Shown: one piece after another, positions 10,101 through 17,041 of the stretch
How the letters are laid out: each line of letters starts with the position of its first letter
Numbering within the stretch: position 1 is the stretch's first letter
Source of the DNA: Rivularia sp034931125
Lineage (GTDB): Bacteria > Cyanobacteriota > Cyanobacteriia > Cyanobacteriales > Nostocaceae
DNA length: 64,000 bases
NCBI RefSeq assembly: GCF_034931125.1
Contig: NZ_JAYGHM010000017.1
Span: forward strand, 53,260-117,259
Reading direction: 5' to 3'
Notes under the pieces: generated by a model
The model's database searches: none
Seen by the model: the letters and a program-made list of their open reading frames with translations, nothing else
Told to the model about the DNA's origin: nothing
Made by a program: the position numbers and the translations under genes

Positions 10101-11715
10101 GCAATCTATCTAAAAATGCTTTGCGTTCTTGGGAATCTCTACAAAGAGTATAAAGTTCTTCAAATTGGTCAGCAACCAGCAAAAAACAACCATTGGGATT
10201 TTCCGAAAGGATATTATCTACCAAATCCCGTAAACCATTCTCGCAATGTTGTAAGTCGGTAGTAAAGTTTCTAATATCTCGCAAGCGTTCGGTACGACTG
10301 AGGTTGTCTTCCTGCTGGGAAATAATCGCAGTTGCAAGATTAAATAAAGGTCTTTCACCCGGACGAAAGTCGATAATAAACCATTCCCCAGTATCTCGCA
10401 GACGCTTTACCAAACCAGCGAACACAACGCTAGATTTGCCACTACCGCTAGAACCAACAACCGCAACAAAGGGTTGATTTTGCACCGCATTCACCAACAT
10501 CTGGGTGAAAGTTTCCCGCCCAAAAAAGAACCGTGCATCTTCTTCTCGGAAAGCAAATAAACCCCGGTAGGGACTAATTTTGGTAGGATGACGACCTAAA
10601 TCCAACCAAACTGGTGGAGCTACACCAGGATTTTGACAGATTATGGGTAGCCAAGAAGCAGCAGGAAATTCATTCTCTAATCCTTGTAATCTTTTGCGTG
10701 CTTGCTTGACTGATAAATATAAAGGAAGCTGCTCAATGGCAAAATAGTCTAAAAAATACTCAAAGAATTTCTGAGCAACAAGATTTGGTACTGGCTCCCG
10801 CATCACAATCACTGTAGGAATATGCAATCTTTGCAATTCATCAGCCAATCCCAACCCATCGCAGGAATTAAAAATTGCTAATTTTAAACCTTTTTCAATT
10901 GCTTGCTTAAGAGCTTCTTTTAACTGTTCAATAGTTAAGCTATTATCTGTATTATTTTCATTAATATAAATCCGTCCCGTTTCTTCTTCCGTTTTACTAT
11001 GACCTGCAAAAAACAGAATATCCCAACCTTTTGAATCCCAAAGGTAATTGTTAAATGTATTCCGTGAAGGTTTAACAAGAAACTCCACTTGTGCATCTTG
11101 CAGGCTTTCGAGAAATCTAGCTTCTGCTTCCAAATCAATATTTTTACTGTTGCCTAAAACTGCCAAAATCCTCACTTTATCTCTGGGAAATTTTGGCTGT
11201 CTTGAGCTTGCAATGCGTTGGTATTCAAGTTGAGAAAGAGCCATTGCGGCTTTGGGATAATCATCAAAAAAATCCCAGCAATACCAAGGTAATCGCCGTA
11301 GCAATGCATGATTAGTTTCAAGAATAATTCGTATTTCTTCTGTTGAGTTTAATGCCGAACGTAATTTACGGTCAATATTAAGAAACTCTACAGATTTTAG
11401 CCAATTATTGAGATATTGTTGTAATCCTGTACTTAAATTATTAAAGTCAATGCTAGAAACATTGGTAATACCAGTGACCTCAATTTCTATTTCGTCATCT
11501 TCATAAAATGTACGAGTACGCAGCCTAAGATCGAACAAACTTTGATAATTTAGCCGCCAATTTCTATAGAGTTGAGCAAGTTCTGGTGCTGGAGGTAAGG
11601 AGCCAATGAACTGCTCTGGAAGGGAATTACCCACTTCCCACAATCGAGCGGTAACTTGCTCGAATCCTTTTTCCAACTCGCCATTGCCTAAATTAATCAC
11701 AACTAATTTACTCAT
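7165..11715 (-). CDS. CHAT protease - STAND ATPase - 14-blade WD40 protein
   Basis: A 1516-residue modular signalling protein. Residues about 150-370 form a CHAT (caspase HetF-associated with TPRs) peptidase domain with the dyad H239 (FFAGHS) and C285 (FNSCDG). At about 379 the segment PYRGLFAFREEDARFFFGRE opens a STAND-type ATPase with Walker A GSSGSGKSS near 420-428 and a Walker B-like strand (CFLLVADQFEELY). A single membrane-spanning helix preceded by RRRR is near 820-845. From about 914 to the end there are fourteen 41-residue WD40 repeats (FSPDGKTIASAS...IKLW), enough for two seven-bladed propellers. ATG at 11715 is preferred; GTG at 11730 would add five residues. By family logic the propellers sense a ligand, the ATPase switches and CHAT cleaves a partner protein; the partner is unknown. 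The intramembrane placement suggests sensor and protease may lie on opposite sides of the membrane or be membrane-tethered. Confidence 0.9.
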   Translation of the reverse strand: MSKLVVINLGNGELEKGFEQVTARLWEVGNSLPEQFIGSLPPAPELAQLYRNWRLNYQSLFDLRLRTRTFYEDDEIEIEVTGITNVSSIDFNNLSTGLQQYLNNWLKSVEFLNIDRKLRSALNSTEEIRIILETNHALLRRLPWYCWDFFDDYPKAAMALSQLEYQRIASSRQPKFPRDKVRILAVLGNSKNIDLEAEARFLESLQDAQVEFLVKPSRNTFNNYLWDSKGWDILFFAGHSKTEEETGRIYINENNTDNSLTIEQLKEALKQAIEKGLKLAIFNSCDGLGLADELQRLHIPTVIVMREPVPNLVAQKFFEYFLDYFAIEQLPLYLSVKQARKRLQGLENEFPAASWLPIICQNPGVAPPVWLDLGRHPTKISPYRGLFAFREEDARFFFGRETFTQMLVNAVQNQPFVAVVGSSGSGKSSVVFAGLVKRLRDTGEWFIIDFRPGERPLFNLATAIISQQEDNLSRTERLRDIRNFTTDLQHCENGLRDLVDNILSENPNGCFLLVADQFEELYTLCRDSQERKAFLDRLLEAISHSHRFTLVITLRADFLGQALSYRPFADVLQYADLKLGPMTYSELQATIEKPVELLGVTIEDKLTERILSELNPGNLPLLEFALTQLWAKQQDAQLTHAAYNEIGAVEAALACYASEAYNQLNFEEKERAQRIFIQLVHPGFGTEDTRRVATLKEIGAENWNLVTRLADARLVVTGYDEKTNLETVEIVHEALIRNWGQLREWMHQDRDFRYWQEQLRVAMLTWESSGCDEGALLRGKPLTDAQDWQNQRFLELSSVERSFIRLSVKFRERESKNKKRRRRFTIYGLSVGLVLALSLAGLAWWQWRNSVKNEIKALSASSEAYLSSNRELDALIAAIRTKRKSQNLTWISTDIKNEATKNLERAVYSVVEYNRLSGHEKVIWAVVFSPDGKTIASASADGTIKLWNRNGKELNTFKGHNNEIWAVAFSPDSKTIASASVDGTIKLWNQNGKELNTLKGHSDKVYSVQFSPDGKTIASASADGTIKLWNQNGKELNTFKGHNNEIWAVAFSPDGKMIASASGDGTIKLWNQNGKKLNTLKGHEDKVYSVQFSPDGQKIASASGDKTVKIWNVYGGELNTFRGHSDKVWQVVFSPDGTKIASASWDSTVNIWNHDGKLLKTLEGHSDRVRGVAFSPDSKTIASASEDKTVKLWKLNNGLFQVLKNHNKAVIGVRFSPDGKTIASASDDTTIKIWNQDGSLLSTLEGHDAGVLGVDFSPDGKIIASASDDKTIKLWKSNGTWLRDFKGHNKGVWGVAFSPDGQKIASASMDSTIKIWDINGKLLKTLQGHSNEVRKVIFSPDGKTIASASLDETVKLWKVDGTLLHTLPHKDSVFAVSFSPDGKTIASGGLDNSIKLWKVKGQFVKNFKADSDGVRGISFSPDGKIIASAGGDNNIKLWNSNGILLATLRGHEQGLREVSFSPDGNTIASAGEDKIVILWDNNQSALIDPLIPGCKWVQDYLKNSASFDKSDRNLCN
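7250..8975 (-). repeat. Tandem 123-bp WD40-coding repeats (14 units)
   Basis: Fourteen direct units of about 123 bp (41 codons). Blades 2-3 and 4-5 are much more alike than the rest: both pairs alternate the NNEIWAVAFSPD and DKVYSVQFSPDG types. The recent unit of amplification is therefore two blades, or 246 bp. The conserved core is FSPDGKTIASAS followed by DGTIKLWNQNGKELNT. Confidence 0.85.
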
Positions 11716-11826
11716 GGCAACGTCAAACACCTAGTGAATTTAAAGGTACTGCGTCAAAACCTGCATCAAATTCAGATTATTTAATCAGGTTATTTAAAAT
11801 AATCATCAACTAACTTCTGCGACGCT

Positions 11827-12001
11827 TTATTTAACTCTACCATCATAGCCATCCGTCATAATCCCAAAATTGGCACCGTGAATCTTTTCTGTCACTACCC
11901 AATCGGTTTTATTCAAAGTAATTCCATTGATTGATATTTTCGGGTATCTTTTCATAAGCTATATATTCCCCATCTTGAATATTGCTATCTGTGTTTTCCA
12001 T
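11827..12001 (-). pseudogene. Frameshifted 5' fragment of an Rnl2-type RNA ligase gene
   Basis: The stretch between the CHAT/WD40 gene and the small membrane protein holds a broken gene on the minus strand. From ATG at 12001, with GGGAG upstream, it reads MENTDSNIQDGEYIAYEKIP. In another frame it then reads ISINGITLNKTDWVVTEKIH and continues GANFGIMTDGYDGRVK before a stop at 11827-11829. WVVTEKIHGANF is the nucleotidyl-transferase motif I (KxxG, with the adenylated lysine) of T4 Rnl2-like RNA ligases, and YEKIP is typical of their N-terminus. One frameshift near 11935-11950 separates the two parts, and everything after motif I is gone. It is a clear relic, not a functional ligase. Confidence 0.7.
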
Positions 12002-12049
12002 GATTACTCCCTTTCCGCTCTATAATTACCTATCTCTCTTGTCTTGAAA

Positions 12050-12190
12050 AGTTGCTCATGGGGGGGAACCACGCTACTTCTCTCGTACTACGGGAACCTC
12101 CGCACCTTCTTTGGCTCCCCAAGACAGCACTTTTCGCTATCTCTTTCCTCTGCGTACTCTGCGCTCTAGTAAGGTTTTTTTATAGGTAAA
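12050..12190. repeat. Degenerate dispersed repeats
   Basis: Between the RNA-ligase relic and the next gene are fragments of common cyanobacterial repeats: ggggggaaccacgctactt, cgtactacgggaacctccgc and ctttcctctgcgtactctgc. The last is related to the repeat at 5550-5579 in the opposite orientation. No coding signal is seen here. Confidence 0.45.
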
Positions 12191-12303
12191 TCTTTCACCG
12201 GGAAGGGAGTAAAGCGATAAATCGCGGCACGTAGAACCTATCTCGTATTACATTGTAGTACAAGAAAAAGTGCGAAGAGAGCGATCGCCAATAAAATCAA
12301 CTT

Positions 12304-12513
12304 TTAACTGCCGAGTAAAATAGCGACTGCCATACCAATGAGGAACAATCCGAAAACCGTGTAGAATATTCGTGCGCCTTTACGACCAATTATTTTAACC
12401 AGGAATCGAGCGCGATAATTGTTAAAATACCAATCCCAGTTAATAAAATAACTAGCTGCTACTGAAAATAAACCCGCTAATATAATCAAGATGCAAATAA
12501 GTATTTCTTCCAT
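12304..12513 (-). CDS. Small two-helix membrane protein, Imm17-like
   Basis: 69 residues with two hydrophobic helices (about 4-24 and 50-67) separated by a polar loop containing NWDWYFNNYRARF and KIIGRKGARIFY. The 'NWDW...GRKGARIFY' pattern resembles immunity protein 17 (Imm17), a small membrane family named from polymorphic toxin systems but also found alone. No toxin gene is adjacent. The gene is divergent from miaB with about 90 bp between their starts. It could equally be an uncharacterised small membrane protein. Confidence 0.55.
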   Translation of the reverse strand: MEEILICILIILAGLFSVAASYFINWDWYFNNYRARFLVKIIGRKGARIFYTVFGLFLIGMAVAILLGS

Positions 12514-12606
12514 CTTTTTATAGTCTCGATAATTTTATTTACCCAAAGTACTTTATTAAAATTGATAATGGAAACTGTAAATCCTATATACCCAAACGAA
12601 TTACCA

Positions 12607-13968
12607 ATGACCACCAAACGCCAATACCATATTATGACCTTCGGTTGCCAGATGAACAAAGCCGACTCGGAACGTATGGCTGGCATCCTAGAAGACATGG
12701 GCTTTGAGTGGTCGGAAGATCAATACGATGCAGATGTAGTTATTTGTAATACTTGTTCTATCCGCGATAATGCCGAACACAAAGTATATTCTTATCTCGG
12801 CAGACAAGCCAGACGAAAGCGTCAAAAGCCAGATTTAACTTTGGTTGTAGCGGGTTGTGTAGCACAGCAGGAAGGGGAAACGTTATTAAGAAGGGTTCCA
12901 GAATTAGATTTGGTCATGGGACCCCAACACGCGAACCGCTTAAAAGATTTGCTGCATCAAGTGTTTGATGGTAGCCAAGTTGTCGCAACTGAGCCAGTGG
13001 ATATTATGGAAGATATCACCAAGCCGCGTCGGGATAGTCAGGTCACGGCTTGGGTAAACGTAATTTACGGCTGTAACGAACGCTGCACTTATTGTGTAGT
13101 CCCCAGCGTGCGGGGGGTAGAACAGTCGCGGACACCAGAAGCAATTCGTGCTGAAATGGAAGAGTTGGGTAGACAAGGTTATAAGGAAATTACTTTACTC
13201 GGTCAAAATATTGATGCTTACGGACGAGATTTACCGGGTGTAACTTCAGAAGGTCGTCGCGAGAATACTTTGACTGACTTGCTTTATTACGTCCACGATG
13301 TACCGGGTATTGAAAGAATCAGATTTGCTACTTCTCACCCCCGTTATTTCACGGAACGATTAATTAAAGCTTGTGCGGAGTTACCCAAGGTTTGCGAGCA
13401 TTTTCATATCCCCTTCCAATCGGGAGATAACGAAGTTTTGAAACGCATGGCACGGGGTTATACCCATGAAAAGTACCGTAGAATCATCGATAAAATTCGC
13501 GAGTATATGCCAGATGCTTCAATTACTGCCGATGCGATCGTTGCTTTCCCTGGGGAGACGGAAGAGCAGTTTCAAAAGACGATGCAGTTAACAGAAGATA
13601 TTAGTTTCGACCTATTAAATACCGCTGCATATTCCCCACGTCCTCATACACCAGCAGCAGAGTGGTCAGAACAATTGAGTGAAGAAGTTAAAAGCGATCG
13701 ATTGCAGCGGTTGAATAACTTGGTAAATATCAAAGCCGCAGAGCGATCGCAACGATACATGGGACGGATTGAAGAGGTGCTGGTAGAGGACGAAAATCCT
13801 AAAAATAATCATCAAGTTATGGGACGTACAGAAGGAAATCGTCTTACCTTCTTCACGGGTGATATCAACGAACTTAAAGGGAAGATAGTCAAAGTGAAAA
13901 TTACCGTAGTGCGTCCGTTTAGCTTGACCGGGGAAGCTGTGGAAGTGCGGGAAGTTGTGGGTGTTTGA
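12607..13968 (+). CDS. miaB: tRNA-2-methylthio-N6-dimethylallyladenosine synthase MiaB
   Basis: Radical SAM methylthiotransferase that adds a methylthio group to C2 of i6A37 in tRNAs reading UNN codons. The N-terminal UPF0004 domain carries the three auxiliary-cluster cysteines C14 (FGCQMN), C50 (NTCSIRD) and C84 (AGCVAQ). The radical SAM cluster motif is C156-x3-C160-x2-C163 (GCNERCTYC), and a TRAM domain closes the protein (from about residue 385, RYMGRIEEVLVE). ATG at 12607 gives MTTKRQYHIMTFGCQMN, the usual family start; ATG 12568 or TTG 12562 would add 13-15 residues not typical of MiaB. No strong ribosome-binding site favours either. The length is normal. Confidence 0.95.
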   Translation: MTTKRQYHIMTFGCQMNKADSERMAGILEDMGFEWSEDQYDADVVICNTCSIRDNAEHKVYSYLGRQARRKRQKPDLTLVVAGCVAQQEGETLLRRVPELDLVMGPQHANRLKDLLHQVFDGSQVVATEPVDIMEDITKPRRDSQVTAWVNVIYGCNERCTYCVVPSVRGVEQSRTPEAIRAEMEELGRQGYKEITLLGQNIDAYGRDLPGVTSEGRRENTLTDLLYYVHDVPGIERIRFATSHPRYFTERLIKACAELPKVCEHFHIPFQSGDNEVLKRMARGYTHEKYRRIIDKIREYMPDASITADAIVAFPGETEEQFQKTMQLTEDISFDLLNTAAYSPRPHTPAAEWSEQLSEEVKSDRLQRLNNLVNIKAAERSQRYMGRIEEVLVEDENPKNNHQVMGRTEGNRLTFFTGDINELKGKIVKVKITVVRPFSLTGEAVEVREVVGV

Positions 13969-13979
13969 TTAATAATGTA

Positions 13980-14002
13980 GAGACGTTGCATTGCAACGTC
14001 TC
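13980..14002 (+). terminator. Perfect 11-bp-stem palindrome after miaB
   Basis: GAGACGTTGCA, one central T, then TGCAACGTCTC, starting 11 bp after the miaB stop. The same kind of palindrome recurs across Nostocales intergenic DNA, so it may be a dispersed REP-like element doubling as a terminator. A strong T-run is lacking. Confidence 0.6.
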
Positions 14003-14126
14003 CCTAAATTTGATTGGTAACAAATCAATTTTTATATTTCAACCCTAGAAAGTGCAACGCCGCTATTATAAAAACATAAAAGCGAAATTCTATGAGAAAA
14101 TAAGTCCTCAATAGGGATATAAAACA

Positions 14127-14336
14127 ATGCAAGTTAATAAAATACCCGAACAAAGATTAATTGAAAAAATACGTCAGCTAGTTCCGGAACAAGTGGTGCT
14201 GGTTGAAAATTTTATTGATTCCTTGTCTGAGCAAAATGAAGATTATAACCTTACCCTAGCTGCTACAAAGCTTTCCGAACCAACACTGCAAAAAATTTGG
14301 GATAATCCTGAAGACGCTGAATATGATCAATTATAA
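14127..14336 (+). CDS. Putative antitoxin of a PemK/MazF-type module
   Basis: A 69-residue acidic protein (MQVNKIPEQRLIEKIRQLVPEQ at the start, AATKLSEPTLQKIWDNPEDAEYD at the end). Short cyanobacterial proteins with the ending 'S-x-x-xL-KIW-NPEDA-YD-L' typically lie directly before mazF/pemK-like or PIN toxin genes. Here the next frame overlaps its stop by 14 bp and starts like a PemK/MazF toxin, but is cut short. AGGG lies upstream in tcaatagggatataaaacaATG. The protein is probably an orphan antitoxin. The assignment rests on the ending and on the overlapping toxin start. Confidence 0.65.
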   Translation: MQVNKIPEQRLIEKIRQLVPEQVVLVENFIDSLSEQNEDYNLTLAATKLSEPTLQKIWDNPEDAEYDQL

Positions 14337-14367
14337 ATTTGGTGATGTTGTTTTAGTACCTAAGTAA
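14323..14367 (+). pseudogene. Truncated PemK/MazF-like toxin, 14 codons
   Basis: ATG at 14323 lies inside the antitoxin gene, the usual overlap for such pairs. It reads MINYKFGDVVLVPK then TAA. 'YKFGDVVLVPF-FTD' is the canonical N-terminus of PemK/MazF endoribonucleases. The frame stops where the Phe of VPF would be, and I found no continuation of the toxin downstream. The break probably reflects deletion or repeat insertion at about 14360. Confidence 0.65.
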
Positions 14368-14764
14368 GTCGGCGTGAATAAATATAATTGTATAAAGTCC
14401 GAAGCCGTTACTCTAACGAGTCAGCAAGCTGAACATGGAGTGTTCCCTACACCGGGAATGGAGGCACGACGACGCAATCTCAATCGTTTTAGGGTTTTTA
14501 CTTTTCGTTACATAGTTAGATTTATTAGTGCCAACCTACTTAGTTTGTAAGTTGGGTTGAGGTAAGAAACCCAACATAATTTAGAGATTAAAGCAAATAA
14601 TTCAACTCAAAACAATATAAAATACCCAACAAAACAACGCGCTTCATTCAAAAAATTATATTGGGTAATTTCAAATCGAATCACAACACAGATGTTGGGT
14701 TACGACGCAATATAAAATAATTGGTTGTTTGTTAAATCTTTTCGTGCGTCTAACCCAACCTACA
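14368..14764. repeat. Repeat-rich intergenic region without a gene
   Basis: About 400 bp with several 'gttgggtt/aacccaac' copies in both orientations (near 14557-14577, 14693-14700 and 14752-14764). It also has a segment at 14438-14475 (gtgttccctacaccgggaatggaggcacgacg) that shares its layout with the 135-bp inverted-repeat element at 25382-25516. This looks like a decayed repeat cluster that replaced the rest of the PemK/MazF toxin gene. No open frame of interest is present. Confidence 0.5.
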
Positions 14765-14800
14765 ACTTTTGCGGACATGGTTCTGGTACTGATGGATTAG
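14765..14800 (+). pseudogene. 36-bp exact copy of the CHAT gene's catalytic-histidine segment
   Basis: Bases 14765-14800 are identical to 15734-15769 in the CHAT gene, encoding FCGHGSGTDGL with the catalytic His. After the match, the copy skips about 13 bp and then shares ttcgg with the CHAT gene. It ends about 10 bp before the stop codon of the minus-strand PIN toxin gene. It is either the last remnant of a second CHAT gene or a microduplication. Confidence 0.65.
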
Positions 14801-14807
14801 TTTTCGG

Positions 14808-15197
14808 CTAGCTTAATGTTTGCAACCAAGAAACACCCGTGAGATTGCTATCAACTGTAGCTAATATCAAATTGTAGTGAACTGCTGTAGCTGCAATAAA
14901 TCTATCGGCTGGATCTTGGTGCGGTAGTTCAATCTGGCGACTTAAAATAGCAATTTGATGAACGAGGGGAGCCTCAATAATTTCTAGAGTTTGTAAGGCT
15001 AAATCTATCCATGTAACTGCATCAGGTTGTAAAGAGATTCGTCCTTTTTCTGCTAGGATTAAAGTCTCCCAGATACTAATAGGACTAAGCCAAAGCTCGG
15101 TTGTTTCCTCTACAATTACAGTTTTGAGATTGGTAGATAGATGTTCGTTACCCAGAAGATACCAAAGCCAGATGTGGGTATCTAGTAAAAGTTTCAC
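14808..15197 (-). CDS. vapC: PIN-domain toxin VapC
   Basis: 129-residue PIN-domain RNase. The acidic metal-binding residues are visible in order: D6 (LLDTHIWLW), E44 (ISIWET), D in QDPADRFIAATA near residue 96, and D in LATVDSNL near residue 115. The THIWLW start and DPADRFIAATA core are typical of the YdgC/VapC subgroup paired with Phd/YefM antitoxins. Its ATG overlaps the antitoxin's stop by 4 bp (15194-15197), so the two are co-translated. Free toxin would be expected to cleave tRNA or rRNA; the exact target cannot be read from sequence. Confidence 0.88.
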   Translation of the reverse strand: MKLLLDTHIWLWYLLGNEHLSTNLKTVIVEETTELWLSPISIWETLILAEKGRISLQPDAVTWIDLALQTLEIIEAPLVHQIAILSRQIELPHQDPADRFIAATAVHYNLILATVDSNLTGVSWLQTLS

Positions 15198-15430
15198 TGA
15201 AGCACTTCCCAGGTGCTAAGAGGAACTGCTGGAGTTATTAAATCTCCTAAAATTTCCCCGCTTCCTTTCATTACTCCAAAAGTGGCACGTTTGGGTTGAG
15301 TTGTCGCAGGAGATATAATTACTAATGGTTTGCCCTCATGGGTAACAGTTAAGGGTGTTTTAGTACGTTGTACTTCTGTAAGTAGTTTCTGAAGATTTTC
15401 GGGTAATTCGTTGGTACTAATTTGTTGCAT
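15194..15430 (-). CDS. Phd/YefM-family antitoxin
   Basis: 78-residue antitoxin with the Phd/YefM N-terminal DNA-binding fold (IST-NELPENLQKLLTEV then TPLTVTHEGKPLVIISP) and a C-terminal toxin-binding tail (GSGEILGDLITPAVPLSTWEVL). It lies first in the two-gene operon with VapC. It should repress its own promoter in the 110 bp that separate it from the divergent CHAT gene, so control of the CHAT gene by the same site is possible. Confidence 0.85.
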   Translation of the reverse strand: MQQISTNELPENLQKLLTEVQRTKTPLTVTHEGKPLVIISPATTQPKRATFGVMKGSGEILGDLITPAVPLSTWEVLQ

Positions 15431-15540
15431 TTTTGGGTTTAATAGCTTGGTTCATCTTTATTATCCCCTTTCGATCTGCATGATATTGCAAAAATTCTCT
15501 CTTTAATTTACCGCAACACATCACCTTATCAAATAACACC

Positions 15541-16578
15541 ATGAAAAAAATCCTCATCCTCTCCGCAAACCCGAAAAATACAAGTAATCTCCGCTTGGAT
15601 GAAGAAGTGCGAGAAATCAAAAACACGCTGCAACTATCTCCCCATCGAAATGAATTTGAAATCATCACAGAATCTGCCGTACAAGTGGATGATTTAACCC
15701 GCTTCTTATCTCAACATCAACCAACAATTGTTCACTTTTGCGGACATGGTTCTGGTACTGATGGATTAGCCTTGGAAGATAATTTCGGACACCAACAACT
15801 TGTAAGTACTCAATCCCTGGTAAAGCTATTTGATTTGTTCCAAGAAGAAGTAGAGTGTGTTTTACTCAATGCTTGTTATAGCAAGGAACAAGCCGCAGCT
15901 ATTCACCAACACATTGATTGTGTGGTGGGGATGAATCAAGCGATTGGCGATAGAGCCGCGATTAAATTTAGTGTCGGTTTTTATACAGCTTTATTTAGCG
16001 AGAGAAATTATCAAGATTGTTTTGATATGGGTTGTACTGCCATTGATTTACAGGGAATTCCCGAATATGCAACCCCACAAATCAAAATTCGGCGACGCAG
16101 CTATCAAAAGCAACAGTCAATAAACCCGACAAAATCTGAGAATAATCATATGAGTAACAATAACCAAGGCTCGCAAAACCGTTCAGTTTCGATTGGGGGT
16201 AGCGTTACTGGTAGTGCAATTCAAACAGGAGACAGCAACACTGCCAACATAAATTATCAACAAGTTAGTTTACCCGCACCTGAAAGCGTCGATATACAAG
16301 CAGAATTCACCGCTTTACGTGAAATAATTGCAAAATTAGAAACCTCAGACCGTCGTAAAATAGAAAATGCCTTTGCAGATGCCCAGGAAGAAATAAAAAA
16401 ACCACAGCCAGATAAAGATGAAGTGGGTGAAGCATTAAACCGAGCTTTAAAATATGCTAAGAAAGCTGAAGGGTTTGCTAGTGCCATAGAAAAACTTCAG
16501 CCTCATTTAAGTAAAACTACTGCTTGGTTGGGTGATAATTGGCATAAATTATTAGGTTTGGTTGGTTTAACAATTTGA
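15541..16578 (+). CDS. Compact CHAT-domain protein with C-terminal adaptor-like region
   Basis: 345 residues. The first 175 form a CHAT peptidase domain: MKKILILSANPKNTSNLRLD start, catalytic H69 (HFCGHGSG) and C112 (LLNACYS), then FSVGFYTALF. After a linker comes a Gly/Ser/Asn-rich stretch at about 200-240 (SVSIGGSVTGSAIQTGDSN), seen in many cyanobacterial conflict proteins. The C-terminal part is a helical region (about 255-330) ending in a hydrophobic segment (WHKLLGLVGLTI). This build fits a small effector that is recruited through its C-terminus. It lies between two toxin-antitoxin pairs and shares its control region with the Phd gene. Cleavage target and partner are unknown. Confidence 0.85.
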   Translation: MKKILILSANPKNTSNLRLDEEVREIKNTLQLSPHRNEFEIITESAVQVDDLTRFLSQHQPTIVHFCGHGSGTDGLALEDNFGHQQLVSTQSLVKLFDLFQEEVECVLLNACYSKEQAAAIHQHIDCVVGMNQAIGDRAAIKFSVGFYTALFSERNYQDCFDMGCTAIDLQGIPEYATPQIKIRRRSYQKQQSINPTKSENNHMSNNNQGSQNRSVSIGGSVTGSAIQTGDSNTANINYQQVSLPAPESVDIQAEFTALREIIAKLETSDRRKIENAFADAQEEIKKPQPDKDEVGEALNRALKYAKKAEGFASAIEKLQPHLSKTTAWLGDNWHKLLGLVGLTI

Positions 16579-16666
16579 TATTAGATGGTGCGTTACGGCG
16601 AATAAGAGATATTAAAATGAAACAAAGATATGACTCCAGCCCAAAGCACCCTATAAATACTTAAAT

Positions 16667-17041
16667 ATGACTACTAACTTAATCAAAAATACTGCCCAAA
16701 CTCACAAACTAAATTATTCAATATTAATTGAAGCCAAAGAAGGTGGATATCAAGCAACAGTTTGGGGTTTACCAGATTGTCAGGTATTTGCGACAACGAA
16801 AGAAGAAGCAATCAATAATTTGCATGAATTAATGGAAAATCGATTAAAAAATGTAGAAATAGTTACCCAAGAGATAGAATCACCAACAACTGAACATCCT
16901 TGGATGAAGTTTGCGGGCAAGTATAAGGATGACCCACAATTTGATGATATGCTGGCGGATATTGAAGCATATCGACGCGAACTAGATGCAGAAATGGAAG
17001 AATATTATCGGCAATTAGATGCAGAGGAAGAAGTCAAGTGA
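16667..17041 (+). CDS. HicB-like antitoxin partner of downstream PIN toxin
   Basis: 124 residues. The N-terminal half is a HicB-like beta-alpha fold (YSILIEAKEGGYQATVWGLP, FATTKEEAINNLHELMENRL). The C-terminal half is very acidic and helical (DDPQFDDMLADIEAYRREL, DAEMEEYYRQLDAEEEV), the usual toxin-neutralising tail. The stop codon overlaps the GTG start of the PIN gene by 4 bp, so the pair is translationally coupled. HicB-type folds normally pair with HicA; pairing with a PIN toxin is a common cyanobacterial variant. Confidence 0.8.
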   Translation: MTTNLIKNTAQTHKLNYSILIEAKEGGYQATVWGLPDCQVFATTKEEAINNLHELMENRLKNVEIVTQEIESPTTEHPWMKFAGKYKDDPQFDDMLADIEAYRRELDAEMEEYYRQLDAEEEVK

